Shown: positions 26,580 to 35,803 of the stretch, one piece after another
Layout of the letters: the number at the start of each line of letters is the position of its first letter
How positions within the stretch are numbered: the first letter of the stretch is position 1
From: Streptomyces californicus
Lineage (GTDB): Bacteria > Actinomycetota > Actinomycetes > Streptomycetales > Streptomycetaceae
Direction of reading: 5' to 3'
Assembly: GCF_000717645.1 (NCBI RefSeq)
Contig: NZ_JNZZ01000008.1
Location: 310,001 to 374,000 of the forward strand
Length of the DNA: 64,000 nt
Made by a program: the position numbers and the translations under genes
Notes under the pieces: model-generated
The model's input: the letters and a program-made list of their open reading frames with translations, nothing else
Databases searched by the model: none
Told to the model about the DNA's origin: nothing

Positions 26580-27424
26580 GTGCGGTGGCCCGAGAAGTTG
26601 TCCACAGCCTGGGGATAGCTTCTGTGGCTTTCCTCCTGGCCGCTCGACTGACAGCCGCGGCCACGGCTGGATATCGGATGAGAGCGGTCCGCGGCCGAGG
26701 GTCTCTGCTGCTGGGGATGACTGCGGTGGCGCGGCCCGGAGGGTGGAGCCTGAGACGGTCGTCCGCACGGGTGCGGCCACCTGCGGGCTCATTGCTCGCC
26801 GGGCCGGCACGGCGGTGGGTGGCTCCGGCCGGAGCCTGGCTGGGCGGGTGGATTCTGGCCGGCGGCGTGCTGGGCTGCGCAGTCGGCTCGGTCGCCGCGT
26901 TCGGGACGTGGCGGTGGCAGCGATCCAGGCTGCGGCGGCGTCCCGATGGCACCGGTCCGGATCGTTCCGTGATCGCCGGCCAGCTGCCGCTGGCAGCAGA
27001 CCTGTTGGCCGCCTGTATCGCGGTCGGAGCCGGCCCCGGGGAGGCCGCAGAGGAGGTCGGCGTGTCGATCGGCGGGCCGGTCGGTGACGGACTCGCCCGC
27101 ACCGCTGCCGAGATTCGCCTCGGTGGCGAACCGGCCGAAGCATGGGGGCGGTTCGCCGCGATACCGGGCGCCGGCCCGCTGGCTCGCTGTCTGTACCGGG
27201 CGGGTTCGACCGGGGCTCCGGCCGCGGAGCCGGTCGCCAGGCTCGCCGAGTCGATGCGCGCCGAGCGGGCTGCTGCGGCGGTCAGGCGGGCGCAGCGGGC
27301 CGGGGTGCTGATCACCGCACCCGTCGGCCTCTGCTTCCTTCCCGCCTTCCTGGCGATCGGGGTGACACCAGTGATCATCGGCCTCGCGGGCGACCTGCTC
27401 GCAGGCGGCGGTCCGGGCCGCTGA
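26576..27424 (+). CDS. tadC: Tad inner-membrane platform protein TadC
   Basis: A 282-residue GSPII-F-type protein. Hydrophobic segments are seen at about 12-32, 87-112 and at the C-terminus (ITAPVGLCFLPAFLAIGVTP). The cytoplasmic part has LPLAADLLAACIAVGAGPGEA, the pattern shared with TadB. ATG 26576 overlaps the tadB stop. Its first 30 bases contain a ttgtccaca word at 26597, identical to a DnaA box, probably by chance. A 147-bp gap follows before the pilin gene. Confidence 0.83.
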   Translation: MSAVAREVVHSLGIASVAFLLAARLTAAATAGYRMRAVRGRGSLLLGMTAVARPGGWSLRRSSARVRPPAGSLLAGPARRWVAPAGAWLGGWILAGGVLGCAVGSVAAFGTWRWQRSRLRRRPDGTGPDRSVIAGQLPLAADLLAACIAVGAGPGEAAEEVGVSIGGPVGDGLARTAAEIRLGGEPAEAWGRFAAIPGAGPLARCLYRAGSTGAPAAEPVARLAESMRAERAAAAVRRAQRAGVLITAPVGLCFLPAFLAIGVTPVIIGLAGDLLAGGGPGR

Positions 27425-27571
27425 GCTGGTGCGCGGAGTGAGGCCGAGGAGACCAACCGAGCCGTCATCTTCGCCGCGAAACGAGGGCGTTCCGTGTCGT
27501 TCACGGACCTCTCCGACTGACGGGCGTCCGTACGGACGCCCGCACACCATCAACGCTGTTCGGGGGATGAA

Positions 27572-27841
27572 ATGGAATCAACGTTCTGGGGCCTGCGCTC
27601 CGTCAAGGCACGACGCTGCGCACGGCCGTCCGAGGGGACGCCGGGCCGCTCGGAGAAGTGGTCCACGTGGTGGGCAGGGAGGCTTCGCCGTCCGGATCGC
27701 GGGATGACCACGTCCGAGTACGCGGTGGGAACCATCGCGGCATGCGCCTTCGCGGCGGTGCTCTACAAGGTGGTGAACAGCGGGCCGGTGCTGTCGGCCC
27801 TGCAGTCACTGGTCGAGGACGCGCTCGATGCGAAGTTCTGA
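27572..27841 (+). CDS. Flp-like pilin (DUF4244)
   Basis: An 89-residue pilin-like protein. A basic leader of about 43 residues ends at GMTTSEYAVGTIAACAFAAV, in which Gly then Met-Thr-Thr-Ser-Glu-Tyr resembles the prepilin cleavage site and the conserved Glu of Flp pilins, followed by one transmembrane/assembly helix. The short mature part ends in ALDAKF. This is the DUF4244 type found in actinobacterial Tad loci. ATG 27572 is chosen with GGGGGATGA upstream. It is the main subunit candidate of the pilus. Confidence 0.82.
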   Translation: MESTFWGLRSVKARRCARPSEGTPGRSEKWSTWWAGRLRRPDRGMTTSEYAVGTIAACAFAAVLYKVVNSGPVLSALQSLVEDALDAKF

Positions 27842-28355
27842 AATCTGCTCGGCGCCCGGTGCGGAGGTGGGACTTCCGGGGAGGCCGCGCGGATTTCCCT
27901 GCCCGGCGGTCGGCCGGCGCCCCTCTCGTGGCATTCGCCCGGCTGCTTCCCGGCCACGGGTCCGAGAACGGGAAGCGTGGTGGGGCGGTCGCGGGGATCG
28001 GGGCGCGGTGACGGCGGAGGCGGCCGTGGTGATCCCGGTTCTGGTGACCTTCGCCCTGACGCTGCTCTGGGCCTTGGTGGCGGCCTCCGACCAGATTCGG
28101 TGTGTGGACGCGGCGCGGTCCGGAGCGCGGGCCGCGGCCCGTTCGGAGCCGGAGGCAGCGGTGCTGGCTGCCGCGCGTGAGGCCGCGCCCCGCGGGGCCC
28201 GGGTGGAGGTGGAGCGGGCGGGCGACCTGTGGCGGGTCAGGGTGGAGTCGCCGGCTCCTGGGCCGGAGGCGTTGGCCCTGACGTTGAGCGCCGAGGCGGC
28301 TGCCTTTGCCGAGGACGCGGTGGGAGGGGCGGCTGATGAGGGTGGGACGGCCTGA
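27828..28355 (+). CDS. TadE-like minor pilin
   Basis: A 175-residue protein whose core is RGAVTAEAAVVIPVLVTFALTLL at about residue 58, the TadE/TadG-type cleavage-like site (GAVTAEAA) followed by a single hydrophobic helix and a short extracellular domain. I put the start at ATG 27828, overlapping the end of the Flp gene by 14 nt; the Arg/Pro-rich leader of about 58 residues is unusual and a start nearer to residue 45 is possible. Belongs to the family named for helicase/secretion neighbourhood. Confidence 0.72.
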   Translation: MRSSEICSAPGAEVGLPGRPRGFPCPAVGRRPSRGIRPAASRPRVREREAWWGGRGDRGAVTAEAAVVIPVLVTFALTLLWALVAASDQIRCVDAARSGARAAARSEPEAAVLAAAREAAPRGARVEVERAGDLWRVRVESPAPGPEALALTLSAEAAAFAEDAVGGAADEGGTA

Positions 28356-28986
28356 GGGGCGATGCGTTCTGCCTCGCCGACCGGGCGACGGCCAGGGGAG
28401 GTTGCTGAGGGGGCGGGGGCGTTGCCGGCGCGAGATTCGGGGCGTTGGCACGTCGGCGGTGCTGGGCGTGATCTGTAAGGCGGCCCCCGGTGTGGTCGGG
28501 GTCGGTCGGCGATGGGCGTCGAGCGCCGTCGCGGCCTGCCGTACGTCGGCGGCTTCTGCGGATCGGGGCGGGGCTGGGGCGAACCCGGGAGCGGATCGTG
28601 GGGTGGCGACGGTGTGGGTCGCCGTCACCGCTACCGCGCTGTGCACCGTGTTCGCGATCGTTCTCGCGTTGGGGCAGGCCGTGGCCGCTCGTCACCGGGC
28701 TGGTGGGGCGGCAGACCTGGCGGCGCTCGGGGCTGCGGACCGAGCGCTGGAGGGAGCGGTGGTCGCCTGCGAAACGGCCCGGAGAGTGGTCTCGGCGCAG
28801 GGAGCCGAGCTGGTCCGTTGCGCGGTGGACGGAGAGATCGCCGATGTGACCGCCCGGGCGCGGTTCGGCCCGTACACACCCGCCGTCAGAGCGCGGGCCG
28901 GGCCGCCGGGCGGCCCTCGGGCCGCCGCGGGTACGGACGAGCACACGCGTGGTGCGGGCCCGGACACGCTGGACGGTGACGCGTGA
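28336..28986 (+). CDS. Second TadE-like protein (helicase/secretion neighborhood)
   Basis: A 216-residue protein. An Arg-rich leader and a variable region of about 85 residues precede DRGVATVWVAVTATALCTVFAIVLALGQ, a membrane helix resembling the TadE-like family that always lies next to the Tad helicase in actinobacteria. The QAVAARHRAGGAADLAALGAAD stretch right after it is a hallmark of those proteins. The start is ATG 28336 with GGGAGGGGC upstream, overlapping the previous gene by 20 nt. The product would be membrane-anchored with its C-terminus outside. It ends the Tad operon. Confidence 0.75.
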   Translation: MRVGRPEGRCVLPRRPGDGQGRLLRGRGRCRREIRGVGTSAVLGVICKAAPGVVGVGRRWASSAVAACRTSAASADRGGAGANPGADRGVATVWVAVTATALCTVFAIVLALGQAVAARHRAGGAADLAALGAADRALEGAVVACETARRVVSAQGAELVRCAVDGEIADVTARARFGPYTPAVRARAGPPGGPRAAAGTDEHTRGAGPDTLDGDA

Positions 28987-29180
28987 GCCTTCGACTTGAG
29001 CCTTCGAAAGGAGTGGCGACGCGATAGGGCGCCGGTGGGGCGCTGGCCTTCGCTTCGGGAAGGGCGGCGGGGCGTGGACAGTTTCGGAGGAGACGGGCGA
29101 GCCTTGGAGGAGGGAGAGGAGAGGGAGGGACGGCAGCGAGGACTTTCGGGGAGTTCTGATCGGGCGTCGTCCGGAGGCTT

Positions 29181-31682
29181 CTACGTTGGGGAGTCGGGGA
29201 GGTCGGGCTTGACGGTGGTCGCTCGGCCGGCCTCGGGCGGTGCGGACCTGAGGAGTTCGGTGAGCAGGCGCACGGCTCCGCGTTTGTGCAGGGGGTCGTT
29301 GCCGTTCCCGCACTTGGGGGACTGGATGCAGGAGGGGCAGCCCGCCTCGCACTCGCAGGACGCGATGGCCTCCCGGGTCGCCGTCAGCCACGCGCGGGCG
29401 GTGTGGAAGGCCCGTTCGGCGAATCCGGCTCCGCCCGGGTGGCCGTCGTACACGAACACCGTCGGCAGCAGCGTGTCCGGGTGCAGCGGTACGGATACGC
29501 CGCCGATGTCCCAGCGGTCGCAGGTGGCGAAGAGCGGCAGCAGGCCGATCGACGCGTGTTCGGCGGCATGGAGCGCTCCGCCGAGGATCTCGGGGTTGAT
29601 GCGGGCGGCGTCGAGTTGGTCCTCGGTGACCGTCCACCAGACGGCACGGGTACGCAGGGTGCGGGGCGGCAGGTCGAGCTTCGTCTCGCCCAGGACCTCG
29701 CCGGTGATCAGTTTGCGGCGGAGGAAGGAGACGACCTGGTTGGTGACCTCGACGGAGCCGTAGCAGAGCCGTCCCTGACCCCAGGGGATCTCGGTGTCGG
29801 TCTCCAGGACGGTGATGGCCGTGGTGTCGCGGGCGACGGTCGAGTAGGGCGGATCGGCCTGCTCGACGAGGGCCACGGAATCCTCCAGGTCCAGGGTGCG
29901 GACCAGATAGGTGCGGCCCTGGTGCAGGTGGACCGCTCCCTCGTGTACGGCGGTGTGGGCGGCGGCCGCGTCGACGGTGCCCAACAGGCGGCCGGTGCCC
30001 TCCTCGACGATCTGGATCGGCCGGCCGCCGCCGCCCCGGATGTCCGCGAGGTCGGCGGCCCGTTCGCGGCGGGTCCAGTGCCAGCCCGACGGGCGCTTGC
30101 GCAGCAGTTTCGTGGCCTCCAGCTGAGGCAGCAGTTCGGGGACCGCCGGTCCGAAGAGCGCGATGTCGGTTTCGGTGAGCGGCAGTTCGGCTGCGGCCGC
30201 GCAGAGATGGGGGGCCAGGACGTAGGGGTTGTCCGGGTCCAGCACGGTCGACTCGACGGGCTGCCGGAACAACGCCTCCGGGTGGTGCACCAGGTACGTG
30301 TCCAGCGGGTCGTCCCGGGCGACGAGAACGGCCAGTGCGCCCTGCCCCGAACGGCCGGCGCGTCCCGCCTGTTGCCAGAGGGAGGCGCGGGTGCCGGGAT
30401 AGCCGCAGACGACGACCGAGTCGAGACCGGAGACGTCGATGCCGAGTTCCAGGGCGGTGGTGGCCGCCAGACCGAGCAGTTCACCGGAGTGGAGCGCCCG
30501 TTCGAGAGCCCGGCGTTCCTCGGGGAGGTAGCCCCCGCGATAGGCGGCGACCCGTTTCGGCAGCGAGCGGTCGACCTCCGCTAGTCGTTCCTTGGCGATC
30601 ACCGAGATCAGTTCCGCGCCGCGCCGGGAGCGGACGAAGGCGACCGAGCGGACGCCCTGAAGGGTCAGGTCGGTGAGGAGGTCGGCGGTCTCGGCGGTCG
30701 CGGTACGGCGTACGGGGGCGCCCCTCTCGCCGTGCAGCTCGGTCAGCGGGGGTTCCCACAGGGCGAACACCAGCTCGCCACGCGGGGACGCGTCGTCGGA
30801 GACCTCGACGACCGGAAGGCCCGTCAGCCGCCCTGCGGCGACCGCGGGGTCGGCGGCGGTGGCCGAGGCCAGCAGGAAGACCGGATCGGCTCCGTAGCGG
30901 GCGCACAGGCGGCGCAGACGGCGTAGTACCTGGGCGACGTGGGAGCCGAAGACGCCTCGGTAGGTGTGGCATTCGTCGATCACGACGTACCGCAGGGCGC
31001 GCAGGAAGGACGCCCAACGAGGATGGGAGGGCAGGATCCCGCGGTGCAGCATGTCGGGGTTGGTCAGGACGTAGTTGGCGTACTGGCGCACCCATTCGCG
31101 TTCCTCGACCGGGGTGTCGCCGTCGTAGACCGCCGGCCGGACCGCGTTGCCGAGCGGGGTGGCGAGCGCCTTGACCGAGCGGCGCTGGTCGGCTGCCAGG
31201 GCCTTGGTGGGGGCGAGGTACAGGGCGGTGGCCCCACGACCGTTCGGGGCCTCCGAGCCGTCCAGGAGGGTGCTGAGGACCGGCGCGAGGTACGCGAGGG
31301 ACTTCCCGGACGCCGTACCGGTGGCGATCACCACCGACTCGCCGTCCAGTGCGTGCTCGGCCGCGGTCGCCTGATGGGCCCACGGATGGTCGACCCCGGC
31401 CCCTTCGATCGCCGAGATCACTTCTGGTCGGATGCGATCCGGCCAGATGGCATGGGTTCCCGATCTCGGGGGCAGGTGCTCCGTATGAGTGATGCGCGCG
31501 GCCCGGCCCGCCCCTGTGGCGAGCCGGTCGAGGATCATGGTGGGAGAGGGACGCGAGTCCCCACTCTCGGGTGGTCGTCCGGGACGATGATTCTTGGCCA
31601 TCGGCACCGAGTGTGTCACTGGCGTGACGGACAATGGTCCCAAGGCGTCGTGCATGGCTGCTGGTAAGTGATTGAATGCCAT
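29181..31682 (-). CDS. DEAD/DEAH-box helicase of the Tad neighborhood
   Basis: An 833-residue SF2 helicase (family 'helicase/secretion neighborhood DEAH-box helicase', YprA/MrfA type). Motif I is ATGTASGKSLAYL, motif II DECHTYRGVFG, motif III SATAADP, and motif VI QQAGRAGRSGQGAL, with a C-terminal DUF1998-like cysteine cluster CECEAGCPSC...CG. MrfA of B. subtilis takes part in mitomycin-type DNA lesion repair. It faces the Tad operon and is divergent from bldG. The start is uncertain: ATG 31682 is taken, but ATG 31655 or 31601 would free more of the bldG promoter region, and an even longer frame extends to 31859 into bldG. Confidence 0.9.
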   Translation of the reverse strand: MAFNHLPAAMHDALGPLSVTPVTHSVPMAKNHRPGRPPESGDSRPSPTMILDRLATGAGRAARITHTEHLPPRSGTHAIWPDRIRPEVISAIEGAGVDHPWAHQATAAEHALDGESVVIATGTASGKSLAYLAPVLSTLLDGSEAPNGRGATALYLAPTKALAADQRRSVKALATPLGNAVRPAVYDGDTPVEEREWVRQYANYVLTNPDMLHRGILPSHPRWASFLRALRYVVIDECHTYRGVFGSHVAQVLRRLRRLCARYGADPVFLLASATAADPAVAAGRLTGLPVVEVSDDASPRGELVFALWEPPLTELHGERGAPVRRTATAETADLLTDLTLQGVRSVAFVRSRRGAELISVIAKERLAEVDRSLPKRVAAYRGGYLPEERRALERALHSGELLGLAATTALELGIDVSGLDSVVVCGYPGTRASLWQQAGRAGRSGQGALAVLVARDDPLDTYLVHHPEALFRQPVESTVLDPDNPYVLAPHLCAAAAELPLTETDIALFGPAVPELLPQLEATKLLRKRPSGWHWTRRERAADLADIRGGGGRPIQIVEEGTGRLLGTVDAAAAHTAVHEGAVHLHQGRTYLVRTLDLEDSVALVEQADPPYSTVARDTTAITVLETDTEIPWGQGRLCYGSVEVTNQVVSFLRRKLITGEVLGETKLDLPPRTLRTRAVWWTVTEDQLDAARINPEILGGALHAAEHASIGLLPLFATCDRWDIGGVSVPLHPDTLLPTVFVYDGHPGGAGFAERAFHTARAWLTATREAIASCECEAGCPSCIQSPKCGNGNDPLHKRGAVRLLTELLRSAPPEAGRATTVKPDLPDSPT

Positions 31683-31761
31683 CGCGGCTGGCGATCCGTC
31701 CCCTGGCCTCCGTCGGGGAGACCGAGGGGCGACCGCTCGATAGCAAGGTGCTGGAGGATCC
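31683..31761 (+). promoter_or_regulatory. bldG upstream region
   Basis: 79 bp between the chosen helicase start and bldG. bldG transcription must start here or inside the helicase 5' end. The bldG ribosome site GGAGGATCC directly precedes the GTG. No -10/-35 pair is convincing by eye. Confidence 0.35.
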
Positions 31762-32115
31762 GTGGACCTGTCCCTGTCGACTCGCAATGTGTCCGGGCCT
31801 GGTGGCGACCGTACGGTCGTCGAGGTCGGTGGCGAGATTGATGTGTATACCGCGCCCAAGCTGCGCGAGCAGTTGGTCGAGTTGGTGAATGACGGCAGCT
31901 ACCACCTGGTTGTCGACATGGAAGGCGTCGACTTCCTCGACTCCACCGGCCTCGGCGTGCTCGTGGGCGGCCTGAAGCGTGTCCGGGCCCATGAGGGCTC
32001 GCTGCGCCTGGTCTGCAACCAGGAGCGCATTCTCAAGATCTTCCGGATCACGGGCCTGACCAAGGTGTTCCCGATTCACACCACGGTCGACGAGGCTGTC
32101 GCCGCCACCGACTGA
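31762..32115 (+). CDS. bldG: Anti-sigma factor antagonist BldG
   Basis: STAS-domain protein of 117 residues, SpoIIAA-like, required for aerial mycelium and antibiotic formation in Streptomyces. The phosphorylation site is Ser61 in FLDSTGLG, corresponding to Ser57 of S. coelicolor BldG; the offset comes from four extra residues near position 11-14 (a GPGG stretch). The remaining sequence is almost identical to the BldG I recall. It starts at GTG 31762 with GGAGGATCC upstream. The anti-sigma-like kinase gene follows 199 bp later, and BldG is known to be transcribed alone and together with it. Confidence 0.96.
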   Translation: MDLSLSTRNVSGPGGDRTVVEVGGEIDVYTAPKLREQLVELVNDGSYHLVVDMEGVDFLDSTGLGVLVGGLKRVRAHEGSLRLVCNQERILKIFRITGLTKVFPIHTTVDEAVAATD

Positions 32116-32314
32116 GGTCGGAGCGGACCGGCCCGAGGGTCGGTCGGCAGGCAGTGAACAGGCCGGCAGCGGCAGCGTGTGGGCCGTGACGGGCGGGCGG
32201 TCGACCTTTGGGTCGGCTGTCGGCTTTGTCGGCTTCCGGAGGAGGAGAGCAGGGGTGCCGGGCGACACGCCCGGGGCCCCTGAGTCGTACGCCCGAACGT
32301 TCGAGGGGGATGGC

Positions 32315-32794
32315 ATGGCCACCGTTGAACTCCGTTTCAGCGCCCAGCCTGAACATGTCAGGACGGCCCGCCTGGTGGCGGCCGCCGTGGCGCGCAGGGC
32401 CGGCGTCGACGAGGCGGTGCTCGACGAGGTCAGACTCGCCGTCGGTGAGGCGTGCAGTCGCGCGGTCGGGCTGCACCGCAGTCACGGCATCACCGAGCCG
32501 GTCAGTGTGGCGTTGACCGAGGAGGAGAAGGTGTTCTCCATCGAGGTCGGGGACAGCGTTCCCGGACCCGGCGGAGACCCTGCCGACTCCGGGGCGCGCA
32601 ACGGTTCCGGTACGACCGGCGCCTCCGGCGGGGGGCTGGATCGGCCCGACCCCGAAACGGATGGCGCGGGCGAGGACGAGATGGGCCTCGCGGTCATCAG
32701 CGGCCTCGTCGACGACATGGAGGTTCGCTCGGGTGCGGGCGGCGGAGTCATCCGCATGAGCTGGCCCGCGGCCGGCGCCGCGCTCCAGGCGTGA
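32315..32794 (+). CDS. Anti-sigma-factor-like serine kinase, partner of BldG
   Basis: A 159-residue RsbW/SpoIIAB-like HATPase (SCO3548 homologue). The N-box region DEVRLAVGEACSRAVGLH and the later MGLAVISGLVDDME (G-box) are visible. Between them lies a Gly/Ser/Asp-rich insert of about 45 residues in the ATP-lid region, suggesting a disordered lid. Established work in S. coelicolor shows BldG binds this protein and the two act against each other. I start at ATG 32315, with GAGGGGGAT upstream; a GTG at 32177 gives a longer leader with no conservation that I can see. Target sigma factor not shown by the sequence. Confidence 0.85.
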   Translation: MATVELRFSAQPEHVRTARLVAAAVARRAGVDEAVLDEVRLAVGEACSRAVGLHRSHGITEPVSVALTEEEKVFSIEVGDSVPGPGGDPADSGARNGSGTTGASGGGLDRPDPETDGAGEDEMGLAVISGLVDDMEVRSGAGGGVIRMSWPAAGAALQA

Positions 32795-33382
32795 GGGGCT
32801 GACCCGGGAGCCCAACGGGCTCGCGGAGGCAGGCGGGGCCGGACATCGGCGGACGGTTGTACCGCCTGAAATCTGCGGGCGCGTGGGTGCGTGCACGGGC
32901 CTGTATGGCTTGCCTGAGCGCCTGAGCGCCTGAGCGCTTCCGGTTCGGTTGTCATGGGCGGTGGCCGGAGTTTCGTGGTGCTGTTGTCGTCGGGTCTCGT
33001 GTGGCCTGTGCGCATCGTGGTGTTCCGCGAGCCCGCGCGGTACGCGCGTTCACCGGCCTACGTTTCACCGGCCCACGCCTCGTAGGAGCCCTCGTCCTGA
33101 GGCTCAACCACCGCTGTCGGCCTTGCGGCCAGTCCTTCCGGTACGGGGGCGTGGTGTGCGGGTGTGGTCTCTGAGATTTTCGCCAGGTATGAGGCCGAGA
33201 GCTTTTTGCCGGGCCATCGTGCGGTAATGCGTCTGCCGCATTACTGCATTCGAGGTGAATCCCGCCGTTGATCTTTCGGCGTTGGGGGAGAGCGATTCAT
33301 TCTCTTCCCGACCACTGTTTTGATCGGGTTCCGCTCCCTACAATCCGTCCACGACTTGAGCGCTGCGCATCAAGGAGGACGT
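32795..33382. promoter_or_regulatory. hppA upstream region with a hairpin
   Basis: A 588-bp gap. It holds a short tandem of gagcgcct units (32913-32938) and, 139 bp before hppA, a perfect 8-bp hairpin gtaatgcg at 33224-33231 with cgcattac at 33237-33244 and a 5-nt loop. The AT-rich context from 33170 to 33310 suggests the hppA promoter. No gene is supported. Confidence 0.4.
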
Positions 33383-35803
33383 ATGGCGGAGTTCCTCATC
33401 ACCCCCACGGCAGTACTGGCGCAAGAATCCGCGTTTTCCGACCCGCCGGTTTCTCTCGCGGCGGTTCTCACCGAAGGCAACCGGCTGATCGTGATCACCG
33501 TGGCGGTGGTCGCAGCCGCCGCGCTGGTGGTAGCCCAGGTGCTCGTACGCCAGGTTCTGGCGGCCGGGCAGGGCACCGAACGCATGAAAGAGATCGCCGC
33601 GGCGGTCCAGGAGGGGGCGAACGCCTACCTGGCCCGCCAGTTGCGTACGGTCGGCGTCTTCTCCGTCGTCGTGTTCTTCCTGTTGTTCTTGCTGCCGGCC
33701 GACACCTGGTCGCAGCGGGTGGGCCGTTCCCTCTTCTTCCTGGTGGGTGCGCTTTTCTCTGCGGCTACCGGATACATCGGTATGCGGCTCGCGGTACAGA
33801 GCAATGTCCGAGTGGCGGCGGCGGCGCGTGAGGCGACTCCTGTGGAGGGGGAAGCGGAAAAGGATCTCACCGCTGTTTCGCACAAGGCGATGAAGATCGC
33901 CTTTCGCACCGGTGGTGTGGTCGGCATGTTCACCGTGGGGCTCGGGCTGCTCGGGGCGTCGTGCGTGGTGCTCGTCTACGCCGCCGACGCGCCCAAGGTG
34001 CTGGAGGGGTTCGGCCTGGGCGCGGCGCTCATCGCCATGTTCATGAGGGTCGGTGGCGGGATCTTCACCAAGGCCGCGGACGTGGGCGCCGACCTGGTGG
34101 GCAAGGTGGAGCAGGGCATCCCGGAGGACGACCCGCGCAACGCCGCCACCATCGCCGACAACGTGGGCGACAACGTCGGTGACTGCGCGGGCATGGCCGC
34201 CGACCTCTTCGAGTCGTACGCCGTGACGCTCGTCGCCGCCCTCATCCTCGGCACGGCCGCGTTCGGCGACTTCGGGCTCGCCTTCCCCCTGATGGTTCCG
34301 GCGATCGGCGTCGTCACCGCGATGATCGGCATCTTCGCGGTCGCCCCGCGCCGCTCCGACCGCGGCGGGATGACAGCGATCAACCGGGGCTTCTTCATCT
34401 CCGCGGTGATCTCGCTCGCTTTGGTGGCCGTAGCCGCCTTCACCTACCTGCCGTCCTCGTACGCCGAGCTGGACGGGGTCACCGACGGGGCGATCACCGG
34501 TCACGGCGGCGATCCACGGGTCTTCGCCTTGGTGGCCGTGGCCATCGGCATCGTGCTGGCGGCGCTCATCCAGCAGCTCACCGGCTACTTCACCGAGACC
34601 GACCGCCGTCCCGTCCGGGACATCGGGAAGTCCTCGCTCACGGGCCCGGCCACCGTGGTCCTCGCGGGCATCTCCATCGGTCTGGAGTCGGCGGTCTACA
34701 CCGCGCTGCTGATCGGGCTCGGCGTCTACGGGGCGTTTCTGCTGGGCGGTACGTCGATCATGCTGGCGCTCTTCGCGGTCGCGCTCGCCGGTACGGGGCT
34801 GCTGACCACGGTGGGCGTCATCGTGGCCATGGACACCTTCGGGCCGGTCTCCGACAACGCCCAGGGCATCGCGGAGATGTCCGGCGACGTCACGGGGGCC
34901 GGCGCCCAGGTCCTCACCGACCTGGACGCGGTCGGCAACACGACCAAGGCGATCACCAAGGGCATCGCCATCGCCACCGCCGTTCTGGCGGCCGCCGCGC
35001 TGTTCGGCTCGTACCGGGACGCCATCGCCACGGCCGTCGCGGATGTGGGGGCCGAGGCCGGGGAGCTGGGGCTGAGCCTGGACATCTCGCAGCCCAATAA
35101 CCTCGTCGGCCTGATTCTGGGCGCGGCGGTCGTCTTCCTCTTCTCCGGACTCGCCATCAACGCGGTGTCCCGGTCCGCCGGCTCCGTGGTCCACGAGGTC
35201 CGGCGGCAGTTCCGCGAGCACCCGGGGATCATGGACTACTCGGAGAAGCCGGAGTACGGGCGCGTCGTGGACATCTGCACCCGGGACGCCCTGCGCGAAC
35301 TGGCCACGCCCGGGCTCCTCGCGGTGCTGGCGCCGATCGCGGTCGGCTTCACCCTCGGCGTCGGGGCGCTCGGCTCGTACCTCGCCGGAGCGATCGGTAC
35401 CGGCACCTTGATGGCGGTCTTCCTCGCCAACTCCGGCGGCGCCTGGGACAACGCCAAGAAGCTCGTCGAGGACGGCCACCACGGCGGCAAGGGCAGCGAG
35501 GCCCACGCCGCGACCGTCATCGGTGACACGGTCGGCGATCCGTTCAAGGACACGGCTGGCCCGGCGATCAACCCGCTCCTCAAGGTGATGAACCTGGTCG
35601 CCCTGCTCATCGCCCCGGCGATCGTGCAGTTCAGCTACGGCACGGACGCGAACCCCTGGGTGCGGGCGCTGGCCGCCGTCATCGCCATCGGGATCATCGT
35701 GGGCGCGGTGTACGTCTCCAAGCGGCGGGGCATCGCCGTGGGTGACGACGGGGCATCGGACAGTGGGCCGGGAGGCGGAGGCACCGGGTCCGTTTCCGTG
35801 TGA
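33383..35803 (+). CDS. hppA: H+-translocating membrane pyrophosphatase
   Basis: An 806-residue V-type pyrophosphatase with about 16 hydrophobic segments. It hydrolyses pyrophosphate and pumps protons. The substrate-binding motif DVGADLVGKVE is at about residues 231-241, with the further acidic motifs DNVGDNVGDCAGMAADL and, near the C-terminus, DTVGDPFKDT. The segment GNTTKAITKG at about 518-527 has Lys and Thr at the two positions that separate K+-independent from K+-dependent enzymes, so it is the K+-independent type. ATG 33383 is set by AAGGAGG; its N-terminus is longer than in plants. Monocistronic. Confidence 0.95.
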   Translation: MAEFLITPTAVLAQESAFSDPPVSLAAVLTEGNRLIVITVAVVAAAALVVAQVLVRQVLAAGQGTERMKEIAAAVQEGANAYLARQLRTVGVFSVVVFFLLFLLPADTWSQRVGRSLFFLVGALFSAATGYIGMRLAVQSNVRVAAAAREATPVEGEAEKDLTAVSHKAMKIAFRTGGVVGMFTVGLGLLGASCVVLVYAADAPKVLEGFGLGAALIAMFMRVGGGIFTKAADVGADLVGKVEQGIPEDDPRNAATIADNVGDNVGDCAGMAADLFESYAVTLVAALILGTAAFGDFGLAFPLMVPAIGVVTAMIGIFAVAPRRSDRGGMTAINRGFFISAVISLALVAVAAFTYLPSSYAELDGVTDGAITGHGGDPRVFALVAVAIGIVLAALIQQLTGYFTETDRRPVRDIGKSSLTGPATVVLAGISIGLESAVYTALLIGLGVYGAFLLGGTSIMLALFAVALAGTGLLTTVGVIVAMDTFGPVSDNAQGIAEMSGDVTGAGAQVLTDLDAVGNTTKAITKGIAIATAVLAAAALFGSYRDAIATAVADVGAEAGELGLSLDISQPNNLVGLILGAAVVFLFSGLAINAVSRSAGSVVHEVRRQFREHPGIMDYSEKPEYGRVVDICTRDALRELATPGLLAVLAPIAVGFTLGVGALGSYLAGAIGTGTLMAVFLANSGGAWDNAKKLVEDGHHGGKGSEAHAATVIGDTVGDPFKDTAGPAINPLLKVMNLVALLIAPAIVQFSYGTDANPWVRALAAVIAIGIIVGAVYVSKRRGIAVGDDGASDSGPGGGGTGSVSV

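Noticed and set aside
33338..35506. A 722-codon minus-strand frame opposite hppA
   Set aside because: Shadow of the pyrophosphatase gene; His/Gln/Asp-rich translation unlike any protein.
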